64,000 nucleotides of DNA from Paraburkholderia tuberum STM678 (GCF_902833905.1 NZ_CADFGP010000002.1:1-64000); one strand, 5' to 3'; positions 7,717 to 24,063 are shown, counted from the stretch's first letter. Numbers and translations: made by a program. The notes: generated by a model not told the origin, from the sequence alone.

Positions 7717-9168
7717 ATGTCCGCCCCGATCTCCAACGTACGACCCGCCCCGGACGCCGTCCTGGCCGATATCGTCGACTACGTGCTGGATTACCGGATC
7801 GACAGCGCGCTCGCGCTGGAAACCGCGCGTCATTGCCTGATCGACACGCTCGGTTGCGGACTTGAGGCGCTTACCTACCCAGCCTGCACCAAGCTGATGG
7901 GACCGATCGTGGCAGGCACGATCGTCCCCAACGGCGCGAAGGTGCCGGGCACGTCGTTCCAGCTGGACCCGGTTCAGGCGGCCTTCAACATCGGCGCGAT
8001 GATCCGCTGGCTCGATTTCAACGACACCTGGCTCGCCGCCGAATGGGGCCATCCGTCCGATAACCTCGGTGGCATTCTCGCGACGGCCGACTGGCTCTCG
8101 CGCACCGCCATCGCAGCCGGCAAAGCGCCGCTGACGATGAAAGACGTCCTGATCGCCATGATCAAGGCGCACGAAATTCAAGGCTGCATCGCGCTCGAGA
8201 ACTCGTTCAACAAGGTCGGGCTCGATCATGTGCTGCTCGTCAAGCTCGCGTCGACCGCCGTGGTCGGCCAGCTGATCGGCCTTACGCGCGACGAGCTGAT
8301 CAACGCGGTATCGCAGGCGCTCGTCGATGGGCAGGCGCTGCGCACCTACCGTCATGCGCCGAACACCGGTTCGCGCAAATCGTGGGCCGCCGGCGACGCG
8401 ACCTCGCGCGCCGTGCGCCTCGCGCTGATCTCGAAGACCGGCGAGATGGGCTATCCGTCGGTGCTCAGCGCGAAAACGTGGGGCTTCTACGACGTGCTGT
8501 TCAACGGCAACGCGTTCCAGTTCCAGCGTCCGTACGGCTCGTACGTGATGGAAAACGTGCTGTTCAAAATCTCGTTTCCGGCCGAGTTCCACGCGCAAAC
8601 CGCCGTGGAAGCCGCGCTCGCGCTGCATGTGCAGCTCGCCGCGCAGGGCCGGCGCGTCGAAGACATTCGCCGCATCACGGTCCGCACCCACGAAGCGGCG
8701 ATTCGCATCATCGATAAAAAGGGTCCGTTGAACAATCCGGCTGACCGTGATCATTGCATCCAGTACATGATCGCGGCGCCGCTGATTTTCGGCCGTCTGA
8801 CGGCTGCCGATTACGAAGATTCAGTCGCGCAGGACTCGCGTATCGATGCATTGCGCGCGAAGATGGAATGCGTCGAAGACCCACAGTTCACGAAGGACTA
8901 TCACGACCCGGAGAAGCGGTCGATCGCCAACGCACTGACGATCGAATTCAACGACGGGTCGAAGTTCGGTGAAGTCGTAGTCGAATACCCGATCGGTCAT
9001 AAGCGCCGTCGTGAAGACGGTATTCCGTTGCTGGTCGAGAAGTTCAAGACCAACCTCGCGCGGCGCTTTCCGGTCAAGCAACAACTGGCGATTCTCGACG
9101 TATCGCTCGACCAGGCCAAGCTCGAAGCGACGCCGGTCAATGAATACGTCGATCTGTACGTCATCTAG
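7717..9168 (+). CDS. prpD: 2-methylcitrate dehydratase PrpD
   Basis: A 483-aa member of the MmgE/PrpD family, the usual length of PrpD. It dehydrates 2-methylcitrate to 2-methyl-cis-aconitate. Typical segments are [14 protein letters not shown] near residue 45, [20 protein letters not shown] around 100 and [18 protein letters not shown] near 215. It sits 24 bases after the exported-protein gene and 42 bases before acnA, consistent with one operon. Presence of PrpD together with an AcnA-type aconitase fits the PrpD route in which aconitase rehydrates the product to 2-methylisocitrate. Confidence 0.95.
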   Translation: MSAPISNVRPAPDAVLADIVDYVLDYRIDSALALETARHCLIDTLGCGLEALTYPACTKLMGPIVAGTIVPNGAKVPGTSFQLDPVQAAFNIGAMIRWLDFNDTWLAAEWGHPSDNLGGILATADWLSRTAIAAGKAPLTMKDVLIAMIKAHEIQGCIALENSFNKVGLDHVLLVKLASTAVVGQLIGLTRDELINAVSQALVDGQALRTYRHAPNTGSRKSWAAGDATSRAVRLALISKTGEMGYPSVLSAKTWGFYDVLFNGNAFQFQRPYGSYVMENVLFKISFPAEFHAQTAVEAALALHVQLAAQGRRVEDIRRITVRTHEAAIRIIDKKGPLNNPADRDHCIQYMIAAPLIFGRLTAADYEDSVAQDSRIDALRAKMECVEDPQFTKDYHDPEKRSIANALTIEFNDGSKFGEVVVEYPIGHKRRREDGIPLLVEKFKTNLARRFPVKQQLAILDVSLDQAKLEATPVNEYVDLYVI

Positions 9169-9210
9169 GTTGAGTACTGTAGTTCCGCGATCCAAACCAA
9201 GGAAAACACC

Positions 9211-11925
<2,715 letters not shown>

Positions 11926-11997
11926 GCCTCGCGGCAACGCATACAGCCTCGCTGTTTTGCAGGGGCTGCGTCCTGTGGAGGGCGCAGCCGACTTTGA

Positions 11998-12025
11998 AGC
12001 CCGACCTCAGGTCGGGCTTTTTTTT
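11998..12025 (+). terminator. rho-independent terminator after acnA
   Basis: A perfect 9-bp stem (AGCCCGACC / GGTCGGGCT) with a TCA loop is followed by a run of T. It ends the prpC-acnA transcription unit. Confidence 0.92.
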
Positions 12026-12074
12026 ATCGGCTCGCTGAACGCCACGGCTCGCGCGCCGCGCCGCGACTCCTCCA

Positions 12075-15000
12075 TCACTTCAAGCCGAAATCGACCCGCG
12101 TCGTCGCACCCTTGTCCTTGATGTCGTCGGCATTCATCTTCGGCGCGACGATAAACACGCGGCTGCTGTCGATCTTGCCTTGCAGGTACTGCTGCACACT
12201 CTGCGCGCGCCGCTGCGCGAGTTGCCGCAAGCTCGCGTCGTCGATCGGCGCGTTGGCCGCGAGCGCGCTCTTCATGTCGTCGTCGGGCAGCGTCTTCGTC
12301 ATGCCGATGAAGTTGTGCGGCTTCTTGAAGTCGGAGGACTTGTAGGCCTTGGTCAGATATTTGTCGTACTCTTTCTGATCGACCGTGACCGTCGACGGAT
12401 CGACGCTCTCACCATTACCCACCGCGTCCTTGATCTTCTGCCGCTTGACCATCTGATCGACGTACTGCGTGCGCAGCGCCGGCTCGTCGACCTTCGGATC
12501 GACGCGTCCGATCAGGTCCATGCGGATCGACGGCTTGTCGGTGAGTGCCTTCACGATCGTGTCGAGTTTCTGCTTGTCGGCATCGGTGAGCGTCGCCGAG
12601 CCGGCCTCGAATTCGACGTAACCGAGGTCCTCACCATTGCCGCCGAACGCGTGCGCGATCAGCGAGAACGGCGCGGTCACCGCCTTTTCGAGCAGATTGA
12701 GCACCGCATGCCAGATCAGCCCGCCGATGCTGAACTCGGGGTTCGACAACGAGCCCGACACTGGCAGGTTCACGTCGATCTCGCCGCGCGAGTTCTTCAG
12801 CAGCGAGATCGCGAAACGCACCGGCAGTTTGGTCGCGGTGTCGTTGTCGATGTGATCGCCGAACGTCAGTTGATCGATGAACAGGTGGTTGTTCGCGTTC
12901 AGCTGGTCGTTCTCGAGCTTGTAATGCAGATCGACGTTGAGCTTGCCCTTCGTGATCGGATAGCCCGCGTATTTCGCCGAATACGGCGTCAGGTTGGTCA
13001 GCTCGATGTCGTGCGCGCTCGCGGTCAGATCGAGCGCCGGTTTCGCGATCAGCGGATTGATGGTGCCGCGGATCGTCAGCGGACCGTTGGCCGCGAGCTT
13101 CGCGGCCACGTCGACCGGCGCGGGCGTCGTCGATTCCGTACCGAACGCGCCGATCGTGCCCTGAATGGCGACAAGGTTCGCCGTGTAGTTCGGCTTGACG
13201 AAGTTGTCGGTATAGGTCACGCGGCCCTGCTGCAACACCAGTTGCCCGACGTGCATCTTGACCGGGTTTGCTGGCGGCGTCGCGGCCGTGGCGCTGGCGA
13301 CGGCCGTGGCGGCAGGCTTGCCGGGCGTTGCAGCAGATGCCGCGACCGGCGCCGACGCCGCGACTGCCTCAGACACCGCCTCGGGTGTCAGCGGAATCGG
13401 GTGCGAGCCGCTCTTGTCGCGCGTCAGCGACTGCGTCGTACCGCCCTCGTGCGCGACCACATCCTTCAGATTCAGCTTGCCTTGCGCGTCGAGCAGTACA
13501 CGGCCATAGAACTTCGAGAACGTCACGCGGCCCGCGTCGACGACGGTGCCGTGCTCGTCGTAATCGGCCTTCAGGTTCGACAGCGCGAGCGAGCCCCAGC
13601 CCGCGAACGGGTCCGACGTCACCTTGTCGAGCATGCGCACGGCGACGAGCGCCATGTCGCCGCGAAAGTTCGCTTTCAGCGACTTAGCCTGGGTGACCGC
13701 GAGATCGCCGTTCGCGTTCAGCAGCGCGCTTGCGAGCGTCGCGTTCAGCTTGCTGCCGAAGTACGGCTCGAACGCGGCCGCGTCGAGCTGGTTCGCGTTG
13801 ATCTTGACGGCCAGCTTTAGCGGCGTCGCGGTCACGTCGCCCTTCACAGCGAGCGTGCCCTTCTTGTTCAACGTCGCCTGCAGGTCGACCGGCAGCGGAC
13901 GGCCCAGGTCGTCGCTGATCTGCCGCACCTTCAGCTGCACCGGCGTAAAGCTCAGCTTGACCGGCTGCGGCGTCGTGTTGTCGGTGAAATCGGCGGTCGC
14001 GTCTTTGAGCGTCAATTCGGCGATCTTGTAGCGCCATGCGGGACCTTCGGCCTGCGCTTGTTTCGCCGCGTGGATCGCCGTGCGCTCCGTCGCCTGTTGA
14101 TGCGCCCTCGCGAGCGCATTCAGATTGATGGTGCCGTCCTTCAGGCGCTGCGCGTCGACCGCGAGACCGGTTACGTCTACGCTCGTCACGTCGGCCGTGC
14201 GCGCCGCGACGTCGACCTGTTTGACTACCACGTTGCCCTGCGCGAGCGAGATCACCGGCGTCTTGCCGCCGCGCGCCGCGAGCTTCACCGCCTGCATGTC
14301 CAGCTGCGTGTCCGCGACCGTCAGCGCCATCGGCGACTTCGACCAGTTCGCGTCGATATTCGTCGTCGCGGACAACGCACCGTCGAGCACCTGCGCGGAC
14401 GTCGCGGTATCCAGATACGGCTGCAACGGCGGCAGCTTCAGCGACTTCAGATCGAGCTTCGCGCTCGCCGTCTTCGCCGCGAGGCCGACCGTGCCATCGG
14501 CGGCGAGCGAACCGCCAATGTTCTTCAGGTTCGTGTTCAGCGTGTAGTGCGCTGGCGCCGACGCGAGCGTCGAGAAATCGGTCAGCGTAACCGCGAGGTT
14601 TTGCAGCCCGGCTTCTACCGGATGCGACACGGCTTCGTCGTGTACGTTCACGGTGCCGTCGTTGAGTGTGAAACGTTTGATCGCGACGTCGAACGGCGGG
14701 GCCGCCTTTTCGGCGGCGGTGGTTTTGGCGTTGGCATTCGCGTCCGCGGTTTCCTTTGCCGTGGTTTTTTCCGGCGCGGGCGCGAACATATGCTCGACGC
14801 TCAATACGCCGTCCTTGTCGCGCGCGAGGCTCGCGCTCGGCGCGTCGATGCGGATATCGTCGAAGTGATAGATGCTCTTCAACGGTTCGAGCGATGCCGC
14901 CGCCACATGCACGGCGCGCGCCGCGAAAAACGGCGCCTTGCCCTGATCCTGCACGTTGACGTCGTTCAGATCGACGGTGCCGGCGACGCGCAGCGACGGC

Positions 15001-15845
15001 GTGTCGTTCGACATCTCGAAGTTCAGCTTCAGGTCGGTGGACAGCTTGCCCGACTGCACGATCACCGGCAGCTTCGACGGCGCGTAAGACACCAGCTTCG
15101 GCACGTCGAGCTCGCTGAAGCGCAGCGACACTTCCGACTCGCGCGATGCCGCGAACGGCTTGGTCCTGCCGTCGATCGCGAGCTGACTGTCGCCGTCGAT
15201 GCGCGCGCGCAGCAACGGCTCGACGAAGATATCGGTCTTCGACGGCAGCGTCGCGATGAACGGAATGCCGAGCTTCCATTGATCGATCACGTGGCTCGTG
15301 CCGAGCAGCCGGTCGTCGAACCTGATCTGGCCGTTTTCGACGCGAATGTTGGAGACGGAGAACTGCGTCGGCTTGCTATTCGGTTTTGCCGGCTGATTCG
15401 CGAATTTCTCGATCAGGTCGCTGAAATTGAAGTGCTGCGCATCGAGGCGAACGATATGAAAGCGCGGCGAATCGACCTGCACTTCGTCGACGATGGGCGC
15501 GCCGCGAAACAGCGAACTCCACGACGGCTTCACGATGAGCCGCGAAATATCGACGAAGTCGCCCGCGCCGCCGCGCTCGCCGATATGCACGTTGTCGGCC
15601 TCGAAACGCAGTGTGTACGGATTGAGCGCGATGCGGCCGATCGACGCCGGCCGGTCGAGCTGCTTGCTCAGTTGCTGGCTGGCGATGTGGCGAATCAGCG
15701 GCGGCGCCGCGAAAAAACCGAGCAGGCCGAACAGGACGACGAAGATCAGCAGACCGACGAGAATCCGTCGCGTACGGCGCGACTGCGCGACTGCGCGCAC
15801 GGTCTGTATGGAGAAGGCTAACGATGCTTTATTGAGGCTTGCCAT
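12075..15845 (-). CDS. DUF748/AsmA-like envelope protein
   Basis: A protein of about 1256 aa. The ATG at 15845 (MASLNKASLAFSIQTV) is preferred to one nine codons upstream. One N-terminal transmembrane helix (ILVGLLIFVVLFGLLGFF) is followed by a very long periplasmic beta-rich part with repeated patterns (LNPYTLRFEADNVHIGE, LDLKSLKLPPLQPYL). An Ala-rich linker (about residues 850-885) precedes a further AsmA-like segment, and the last 200 residues look like an OmpA-type domain (GYVEFEAGSATLTDADKQKL ... AQRRAQSVQQYLQ). This is the layout of DUF748 proteins, relatives of AsmA/TamB thought to bridge inner and outer membranes and affect lipid or outer-membrane homeostasis. It stands alone on the minus strand. 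Confidence 0.85.
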   Translation of the reverse strand: MASLNKASLAFSIQTVRAVAQSRRTRRILVGLLIFVVLFGLLGFFAAPPLIRHIASQQLSKQLDRPASIGRIALNPYTLRFEADNVHIGERGGAGDFVDISRLIVKPSWSSLFRGAPIVDEVQVDSPRFHIVRLDAQHFNFSDLIEKFANQPAKPNSKPTQFSVSNIRVENGQIRFDDRLLGTSHVIDQWKLGIPFIATLPSKTDIFVEPLLRARIDGDSQLAIDGRTKPFAASRESEVSLRFSELDVPKLVSYAPSKLPVIVQSGKLSTDLKLNFEMSNDTPSLRVAGTVDLNDVNVQDQGKAPFFAARAVHVAAASLEPLKSIYHFDDIRIDAPSASLARDKDGVLSVEHMFAPAPEKTTAKETADANANAKTTAAEKAAPPFDVAIKRFTLNDGTVNVHDEAVSHPVEAGLQNLAVTLTDFSTLASAPAHYTLNTNLKNIGGSLAADGTVGLAAKTASAKLDLKSLKLPPLQPYLDTATSAQVLDGALSATTNIDANWSKSPMALTVADTQLDMQAVKLAARGGKTPVISLAQGNVVVKQVDVAARTADVTSVDVTGLAVDAQRLKDGTINLNALARAHQQATERTAIHAAKQAQAEGPAWRYKIAELTLKDATADFTDNTTPQPVKLSFTPVQLKVRQISDDLGRPLPVDLQATLNKKGTLAVKGDVTATPLKLAVKINANQLDAAAFEPYFGSKLNATLASALLNANGDLAVTQAKSLKANFRGDMALVAVRMLDKVTSDPFAGWGSLALSNLKADYDEHGTVVDAGRVTFSKFYGRVLLDAQGKLNLKDVVAHEGGTTQSLTRDKSGSHPIPLTPEAVSEAVAASAPVAASAATPGKPAATAVASATAATPPANPVKMHVGQLVLQQGRVTYTDNFVKPNYTANLVAIQGTIGAFGTESTTPAPVDVAAKLAANGPLTIRGTINPLIAKPALDLTASAHDIELTNLTPYSAKYAGYPITKGKLNVDLHYKLENDQLNANNHLFIDQLTFGDHIDNDTATKLPVRFAISLLKNSRGEIDVNLPVSGSLSNPEFSIGGLIWHAVLNLLEKAVTAPFSLIAHAFGGNGEDLGYVEFEAGSATLTDADKQKLDTIVKALTDKPSIRMDLIGRVDPKVDEPALRTQYVDQMVKRQKIKDAVGNGESVDPSTVTVDQKEYDKYLTKAYKSSDFKKPHNFIGMTKTLPDDDMKSALAANAPIDDASLRQLAQRRAQSVQQYLQGKIDSSRVFIVAPKMNADDIKDKGATTRVDFGLK

Positions 15846-16058
15846 GCTCGATGTGGAGGAATGCGGCGGCAAGCCCGCCGCGAAAAACAGAGATCCCGCA
15901 AGCGGCAGTATAAGGCGTGAATCAATGGTTAGACAGGAATGTCAGGCCCGCCTTGACGATTCGTGCTGCTGACTGACTGGCTTTCCCGCGAACGAGATTT
16001 TCGCGAGCGTCAGATAACGAAACCGGCCGGCGCGCGGTTTGCCCGCGCGCCGTTCACA

Positions 16059-17477
16059 TCATTGCCGCACGACCGGGGGTGGCTGCCAGCTGCCGTCGGT
16101 GGCTTGCGGCTTCGGCGCATACAGGCGTAGCACCAGTTGCATGTCCGCGCGCGGTGCGGGCAGCCAGTTACCGGTTCGGCTGCGCGTCGACGACACGACC
16201 ACGTCGAGCGAACCATCGCGATTGCGGCGCGCGCCATTGCGATCGCCAACCGCGAGCCGCGCCGGCGCGTTCTCGCTCAGCGCGCCATCCTTCGTATACG
16301 CGGTGATCGTCCAGAAACCGCGCACCGGCGGCAGCTGGTTCGCCGCGAAGTGGATCACATAGCGATTCGCGCCGTTCAGCGTGTTGCCGTCGCTGTCCTG
16401 CGTGACGAACGCGCGTACTTCGTCGTCCTTCGTACCGAGGCCCAACTGTGTGCTCGCCGCATACGCGCGCAATCCATAGTCGGGACCGTAGTTGCCGACG
16501 GCATCGCCGAACCAGCTCCAGCCGTTCGCGCTCAGCAGATTCGACGGCGGCGTCGCGACGCGATCGCGACCGTCGGCGAGACCGGTCGCGAGCGCATCGG
16601 ATGACTTAGGCAGCTTCACAGGATCGCCCGGCGTCACGCCGAGATCGGCGAGAAATTTGAGCGCGTGCGGATCGGCCGGTGTCGGCGGATTGTCAGGCAA
16701 CGCGTCGGCGAGACGGCCGAAGAAGCCGCTCGCGTCGAGCGCGGCGACCTGCTGCGCCGGCGTGCCGCTCGGGCCCGCGACGCCGCTTGCGTAACCGGGC
16801 GGCGGCACCGCCGGCTCCGCGTCGCCGACGAACACGCTCAGCGGCTCCAGACGGATCGCGTGCTGCAGCTTGCGCACCGCGTTCAGATCGCGCGCGCCGT
16901 TCGACTGGATGCGCACGCTGATCCATGCGTTGCGCGTCGGCACTTCGACGCGCTTTGCGCCCTTCGGCAGCTCGCCCTTCCAGCCCGGTGCGACGAACGC
17001 GATCGTCTGCGCGCGCAAGCCCTTCACGGTGCCCGTGCCCGCGGCGAACTGCGGCCCGGTCGACCACGCGACGTTGGTCCACATGTCGAGCACGCGCGCA
17101 TCGACATAACGGCCATGCGAATCAGGTAGCGCCAAGATCACCGGCTCGGCGGCAAGGTCGAGCCAGCCGGTCGAGTCGAGCGTGTCGAGGCTCGGCTGCG
17201 GCGGATTGGTCGCGCCGATCGGCGGCAGCGCCTGCGCGTGACGCAGCGTGTTGAAAGGCGCCTGACCCGGCTCGGTGCCGACCGCCGCATCGCGCGCGGC
17301 GCTCATCAGCACGAGCGGATAGCCGAATACGTAGGAGTCGGCGACTTCGTCCTTGATCCAGCCGGTGCGTTGTTGCGTCGCGGTGGGGGTCGACGCACAG
17401 CTGGCCAGCAGTGCCAGACCCGCGAGCGACGCGCAGGTTCGTTGAAGCAAAAACAGTTCTCGGAGATTTTTTATCAT
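16059..17477 (-). CDS. DUF1254/DUF1214 lipoprotein
   Basis: A 472-aa protein from the ATG at 17477 (MIKNLRELFLLQRTCASLAG); the upstream 27 residues of the open frame have no signal character. A lipobox LLASC puts the lipid-attached cysteine near residue 27, so it is probably a lipoprotein. The DUF1254 region (DSYVFGYPLVLMSAARDAA...) follows, and the C-terminal DUF1214 part carries RYVIHFAANQLPPVRGFWTITAY. Family function is unknown; members are often secreted and widespread in proteobacteria. It is divergent from the PaiB-like gene. Confidence 0.85.
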   Translation of the reverse strand: MIKNLRELFLLQRTCASLAGLALLASCASTPTATQQRTGWIKDEVADSYVFGYPLVLMSAARDAAVGTEPGQAPFNTLRHAQALPPIGATNPPQPSLDTLDSTGWLDLAAEPVILALPDSHGRYVDARVLDMWTNVAWSTGPQFAAGTGTVKGLRAQTIAFVAPGWKGELPKGAKRVEVPTRNAWISVRIQSNGARDLNAVRKLQHAIRLEPLSVFVGDAEPAVPPPGYASGVAGPSGTPAQQVAALDASGFFGRLADALPDNPPTPADPHALKFLADLGVTPGDPVKLPKSSDALATGLADGRDRVATPPSNLLSANGWSWFGDAVGNYGPDYGLRAYAASTQLGLGTKDDEVRAFVTQDSDGNTLNGANRYVIHFAANQLPPVRGFWTITAYTKDGALSENAPARLAVGDRNGARRNRDGSLDVVVSSTRSRTGNWLPAPRADMQLVLRLYAPKPQATDGSWQPPPVVRQ

Positions 17478-17821
17478 TCGTTCAGAGTGCGGAACGTGCA
17501 GTCCTATGGGGGATGCCGGTGTGCAGCGCCTGGTGCATGCGCGGTTCTCCCGAAACACTGCGCAGCGAGTCCGCGGATTGCGATTCCGACAACATCGCGT
17601 TGTATCGTATCCTTGCTAGTCAGGCAAGCACAAAGCGGGGAATTGTGGCTGACAGCGCGCAGGCGCGTCACCGATGTGACAATCGGCGTCGCTGTCACAT
17701 TATGTTCCCGCGCCAACGGCTCGCGCGAGCGCGCCATGCTTTTTTGATTCGCGCATTCGTCGATCCGACAGCTTGGCCGTTCGCCTCCACTCTTTCGTCG
17801 TCCTGCATTCGGAATACTTCA

Positions 17822-18469
17822 ATGTACATGCCCGCCCATTTCGAAGAGAACCGTCCAGGGGTTCTTCATCGCCTGATCGCCGAGCACCCGTTCGGCGCGC
17901 TGATTACGCACGGCCCCAACGGGCTCGATGCGAATCATCTGCCGTTCGAGGCGCAGGCGGATGCGGCGGATTCGTCACGTCTGGTGCTGCGCGCGCACGT
18001 CGCGCGGGCGAACCCCGTCTGGCAGGAAGCCGCGACCCATCCCGAAGCGCTCGTGATCTTCCAGGGGCCGACCGCCTATATTTCCCCGAGCTGGTATCCG
18101 AGCAAACACGAAACGCACAAGCAGGTGCCGACCTACAACTATATGGTCGTGCATGCACATGGCAGGATCGTGGTGCATGACGATGAATCGTTCGTGCGCG
18201 GTCTCGTCGCGCGACTCACGCGCGAGATGGAAGCCGGCGAGCCGGTGCCATGGAAGATGGGCGACGCGCCCGCTGACTACATCGCGCAGATGCTCGGCGC
18301 GATCGTCGGTATGGAGATCGAGGTAACGCGGCTCGTCGGCAAATGGAAGCTCGGGCAGAACAAGGCGGCCGAAGACCGGCGCGGCGCCGCGCAAACGCTG
18401 CTCGCGCGCGACGGCGATCAACAGAAGGCGGTGGGACAGGCGATGCTCGATGCGCCGCCGGCGTTCTGA
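17822..18469 (+). CDS. PaiB-like FMN-binding negative transcriptional regulator family
   Basis: A 215-aa protein starting [20 protein letters not shown]. Motifs [28 protein letters not shown] and the C-terminal [11 protein letters not shown] are typical of the PaiB/FMN-binding family. Members bind flavin and were named from the Bacillus sporulation-protease repressor; in proteobacteria most act probably as pyridoxamine-oxidase-like flavoproteins. The ATG at 17822 is chosen because homologues begin here; the frame upstream to 17411 is low-quality sequence. It ends 95 bases before the copA start. Confidence 0.85.
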   Translation: MYMPAHFEENRPGVLHRLIAEHPFGALITHGPNGLDANHLPFEAQADAADSSRLVLRAHVARANPVWQEAATHPEALVIFQGPTAYISPSWYPSKHETHKQVPTYNYMVVHAHGRIVVHDDESFVRGLVARLTREMEAGEPVPWKMGDAPADYIAQMLGAIVGMEIEVTRLVGKWKLGQNKAAEDRRGAAQTLLARDGDQQKAVGQAMLDAPPAF

Positions 18470-18489
18470 CGGCGGCCGGATAATCAGCC

Positions 18490-18520
18490 TTGACCTTCCC
18501 GTCATGGGAAGGTCGATACT
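18490..18520 (+). promoter_or_regulatory. CueR-type promoter/operator of copA
   Basis: -35 TTGACC (18490-18495) and -10 GATACT (18515-18520) are separated by 19 bases, the overlong spacer used by MerR-type activators. Inside lies a perfect 7-7-7 inverted repeat ACCTTCC-CGTCATG-GGAAGGT (18493-18513), matching the known CueR box. It should make copA copper(I)-inducible. No cueR gene is in the window. Confidence 0.92.
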
Positions 18521-18563
18521 GGATTCACGATGCGGCCCAATGCCGCCACGAGCCTCGCCTGCC

Positions 18564-21200
<2,637 letters not shown>

Positions 21201-21244
21201 GCAACGCAGCGACACCTTTCGCATTCCGCCTCGTCCTTCTTTCG

Positions 21245-21265
21245 GGGGCCCGTTGTGGCCCCTTT
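21245..21265 (+). terminator. weak hairpin after copA
   Basis: GGGGCC-CGTTGT-GGCCCC followed by only three T. Possible terminator between copA and the chemoreceptor gene; the poor T-run keeps confidence low. Confidence 0.4.
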
Positions 21266-21391
21266 CATCCCATTACGGGCGGCTTTCAGTCGCCCTAAAG
21301 CCGCCGTCTCCCGAGCCGTAAACCAGTAAATCGATGCCGTTCGCGGCCATGCCCGCCCCGCGCGTCGCCTGTCCCCTTTTCGCGCCTGCCC

Positions 21392-23365
21392 ATGAACTCT
21401 CTCTTCTTGCGCCGCGCCAGCGTCGGCGCGCGGCTTGCCGTGCTCTCGTGCGTGCTGGTCGCGTTGATTTTCAGCACCTTCGCGTGGGCGTTCGCGCACG
21501 CCGCCGGCGACCAGGTGCGCGACCAGGTGCTCGCCCGCATCGCCGAAAAAGACCGCTCGATCGCCGCGATGATCGAGCTGTTCGACAAGGCGCTGTCGGC
21601 CGAAGTCGATCGGTCGATGGCGCTGTTCGCGAGCTTCCTGCCCACCGACTTCTCGCTCGACGACACGCAGAAAGTCGACATCGGGAGCACCGCGACGCCG
21701 ACTTTCAAGGCCGGCGGCAAGGTGCTGAATCTCGACTTCACAATTCCCGACCAGTTCCTCGAACGCAGCGGCGCGGTCGCGACCGTGTTTGCGCGCAGCG
21801 GCGACGACTTCGTGCGCGTGACCACCTCGCTGAAGAAGCAGGACGGCACCCGAGCGGTCGGCACGCTGCTCGACCGCAAGGGGCCGGCGTATGCGCCGCT
21901 GCTCGCAAACCGCTCATACACCGGCCTCGCCATGCTGTTCGGCAAGCGCATGATCACGCAGTACCGGCCGATCGCCGACGCGAGCGGCCGCGTGATCGGC
22001 GCGCTGTTCGTCGGCGTCGACGTGGACAAAGAGATCCAGTCGGTCCAGGACGGCATTCACGCGCTGAAGATCGGCGCGAGCGGCTATTACTTCGTGCTCG
22101 ACGCGTCGAGCGGCGCGGAGCGCGGCAAGCTGCTCGTGCATCCGGCCGCCGCGGGCCAGAAAGCCGACGACGCCAACGCGCCGTATCAGCGCATGCTCGA
22201 CATGAAGCAGGGCGAGCTCGACTACCGCTCGGCCGACGCGACGCTCGGCGAGAGCGACGCGCGCGACAAGTTCGTGTCGTTCGTCACGGTGCCGGAGTGG
22301 CAGTGGCTCGTCGGCGGCGTCGCGCCGCGCGACGAAGTGATGGCCGAGGTCGTGCGCACCCGCAACGCCTTCCTGCTGCTCGGCCTCGCGCTGGTCGGCC
22401 TGTTCGCGATCGTGTTCCTCGTCGCGGTGCGGCGGCTCGTCAGCCGTCCGCTCGACGAAGCCGCGCGTGCGTCGGAGCGTCTCGCCGCGGGCGATCTGAG
22501 CGTGCGCGTCGCGCAGCACGGCCGCGCGCGCGCCGACGAGATCGGCCGCCTGATGCTGGCGATCGACGGCATCGGCGAAGGCCTCGCGCGCATCGTCGCG
22601 CAGGTGCGCAACGCGTCGGCCGACATGTCGGCGGGCACCGAGAAGATCGCCACCGGCAGCGGCAACATCGCGATGCGCATCGCGACCCAGGCGAGCAGCC
22701 TCGAAGAGACCGCGGCGAGCATGGAGCAGATCACGTCGACCGTGCAGCAGAATGCCGATCACGCGACCGAAGCGAACACCCTCGTCACCCACGCCGCCGA
22801 CGCCGCGCTCGAAGGCGGCCGCGCGGTCGAGCGCGTGGTGTCGACGATGGGCGAGATCGGCCGCTCGTCGCAGAAGATCGCCGAGATCACGACGGTGATC
22901 GAGGGCATCGCCTTCCAGACCAACATCCTCGCGTTGAACGCGGCCGTCGAAGCGGCGCGCGCGGGCGAGCACGGCAAGGGCTTCGCGGTCGTCGCGTCGG
23001 AAGTGCGCGCGCTCGCGCAGCGCAGCGCGGCGGCGGTGAAGGAGATCGAGGGGGTGATCGCGGCGTCGAGCGCGAACGTCGACAGCGGTTTTCGCATTGC
23101 CGAAGAAGCGAGCGCGACGATGCAGGGAATCGTCACTCAGGTCGGTCAGGTCCGCGCGATCATGAGCGAGATCAATGTCGCGTCGCGCGAGCAGTCGGGC
23201 GGCATCGAGCAGGTCAACCTGGCGGTCACGCAGATCGGCGAGGCGACGCAGCAGAATGCGACGATCGTCGTCGATGCGCAAGCCGCGGCGGCCGAGTTGC
23301 GCGAGCAAGCTGCGCGGCTCGCGCAGCTGGTCAGCGTGTTCAAGCTCGAAGGCGAGCGCGGCTGA
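21392..23365 (+). CDS. methyl-accepting chemotaxis protein with Cache-type sensor
   Basis: A 657-aa chemoreceptor. The first transmembrane helix is at residues 13-36, followed by a large periplasmic sensor (37-325) with the Cache3/Cache2-like segment [20 protein letters not shown] and [13 protein letters not shown] second helix (about 328-350) and a HAMP linker follow. The cytoplasmic signalling domain has the conserved hairpin tip [20 protein letters not shown]. It transmits ligand binding to CheA/CheW. Cache receptors commonly detect organic acids or amino acids; the ligand is unknown here. No che genes are adjacent. Confidence 0.9.
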   Translation: MNSLFLRRASVGARLAVLSCVLVALIFSTFAWAFAHAAGDQVRDQVLARIAEKDRSIAAMIELFDKALSAEVDRSMALFASFLPTDFSLDDTQKVDIGSTATPTFKAGGKVLNLDFTIPDQFLERSGAVATVFARSGDDFVRVTTSLKKQDGTRAVGTLLDRKGPAYAPLLANRSYTGLAMLFGKRMITQYRPIADASGRVIGALFVGVDVDKEIQSVQDGIHALKIGASGYYFVLDASSGAERGKLLVHPAAAGQKADDANAPYQRMLDMKQGELDYRSADATLGESDARDKFVSFVTVPEWQWLVGGVAPRDEVMAEVVRTRNAFLLLGLALVGLFAIVFLVAVRRLVSRPLDEAARASERLAAGDLSVRVAQHGRARADEIGRLMLAIDGIGEGLARIVAQVRNASADMSAGTEKIATGSGNIAMRIATQASSLEETAASMEQITSTVQQNADHATEANTLVTHAADAALEGGRAVERVVSTMGEIGRSSQKIAEITTVIEGIAFQTNILALNAAVEAARAGEHGKGFAVVASEVRALAQRSAAAVKEIEGVIAASSANVDSGFRIAEEASATMQGIVTQVGQVRAIMSEINVASREQSGGIEQVNLAVTQIGEATQQNATIVVDAQAAAAELREQAARLAQLVSVFKLEGERG

Positions 23366-23409
23366 CGGATCTGCTTAATGTGGACGGCGGCGGACGGCGG
23401 CCGCCGCGC

Positions 23410-24063
23410 TCAGAACTCGACGTCCAGTTCATCGATCTCCTCGACCTCCTGACGCGCGAGCGCGATCCACTCGCGCATTTCGGGCAGCGCCATGATGCGC
23501 TGCCCGTATTCGACCATATCCGGATCGAGTTGCACGTCATAGGTCACGAAACGCGTAACCACCGGTGCGTACATCGCGTCCGCGGCGGTCCGCTCGCCGA
23601 ACAGGAACGGGCCGCCGTACTCCTTCAGACATTCACGCCAGATCGTCACGATCCGCTCGATATCCGATTGCGCGCGCGCCCATACCTTGAAGCCCGGGAA
23701 ATGCGCCTTCAGGTTCATCGGCAGCGCCGAACGCAACGACGCAAACCCCGAATGCATCTCGCCGCAGATAGAGCGGCAATGCGCGCGGGCGCGGATCTCG
23801 TGCGGCAACAGCGCGGCTTGCGGCTTCAGCTCGTGCAGATATTCGGCGATCGACAGCGTGTCCCAAACCTTGACGCCGTCGTGTACGAGGCATGGCACCA
23901 GAATCGACGGCGACAGCAGCAGTAGTTCGGCGCGCGTCGCGGGGTCGTCGATCGGCACCACGATTTCTTCGAACGGCAAGCCGCTGAACTTCGTCAGCAG
24001 CCAGCCGCGCAGCGACCACGACGAATAATTCCTGCTGCTTATCGTGAGCGTAGTATTTCCCAT
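23410..24063 (-). CDS. glutathione S-transferase family protein
   Basis: A 217-aa protein from the ATG at 24063 (MGNTTLTISSRNYSSWSLRG). The N-terminal thioredoxin-like half has SSWSLRGWLLTK, with S14/S15 in the position of the catalytic serine/cysteine, ILVPCLVHDG (the cis-Pro loop) and VWDTLSIAEYL. An all-helical C-terminal domain ends in EVEEIDELDVEF. It resembles bacterial GSTs of the YfcF/maleylacetoacetate-isomerase-like kind. The substrate is unknown. The frame upstream of 24063 is not coding-like. Confidence 0.85.
   Translation of the reverse strand: MGNTTLTISSRNYSSWSLRGWLLTKFSGLPFEEIVVPIDDPATRAELLLLSPSILVPCLVHDGVKVWDTLSIAEYLHELKPQAALLPHEIRARAHCRSICGEMHSGFASLRSALPMNLKAHFPGFKVWARAQSDIERIVTIWRECLKEYGGPFLFGERTAADAMYAPVVTRFVTYDVQLDPDMVEYGQRIMALPEMREWIALARQEVEEIDELDVEF

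Noticed and set aside
12180..13820. Long plus-strand open frames opposite the DUF748 gene (also 14058-15821)
   Set aside because: High-GC antisense shadows rich in Arg and His without family resemblance; the minus-strand protein has clear DUF748 and OmpA-like features.
21334..23925. 863-aa plus-strand open frame overlapping the chemoreceptor
   Set aside because: Arg/His-rich out-of-frame reading; the chemoreceptor hairpin motif lies in the other frame.
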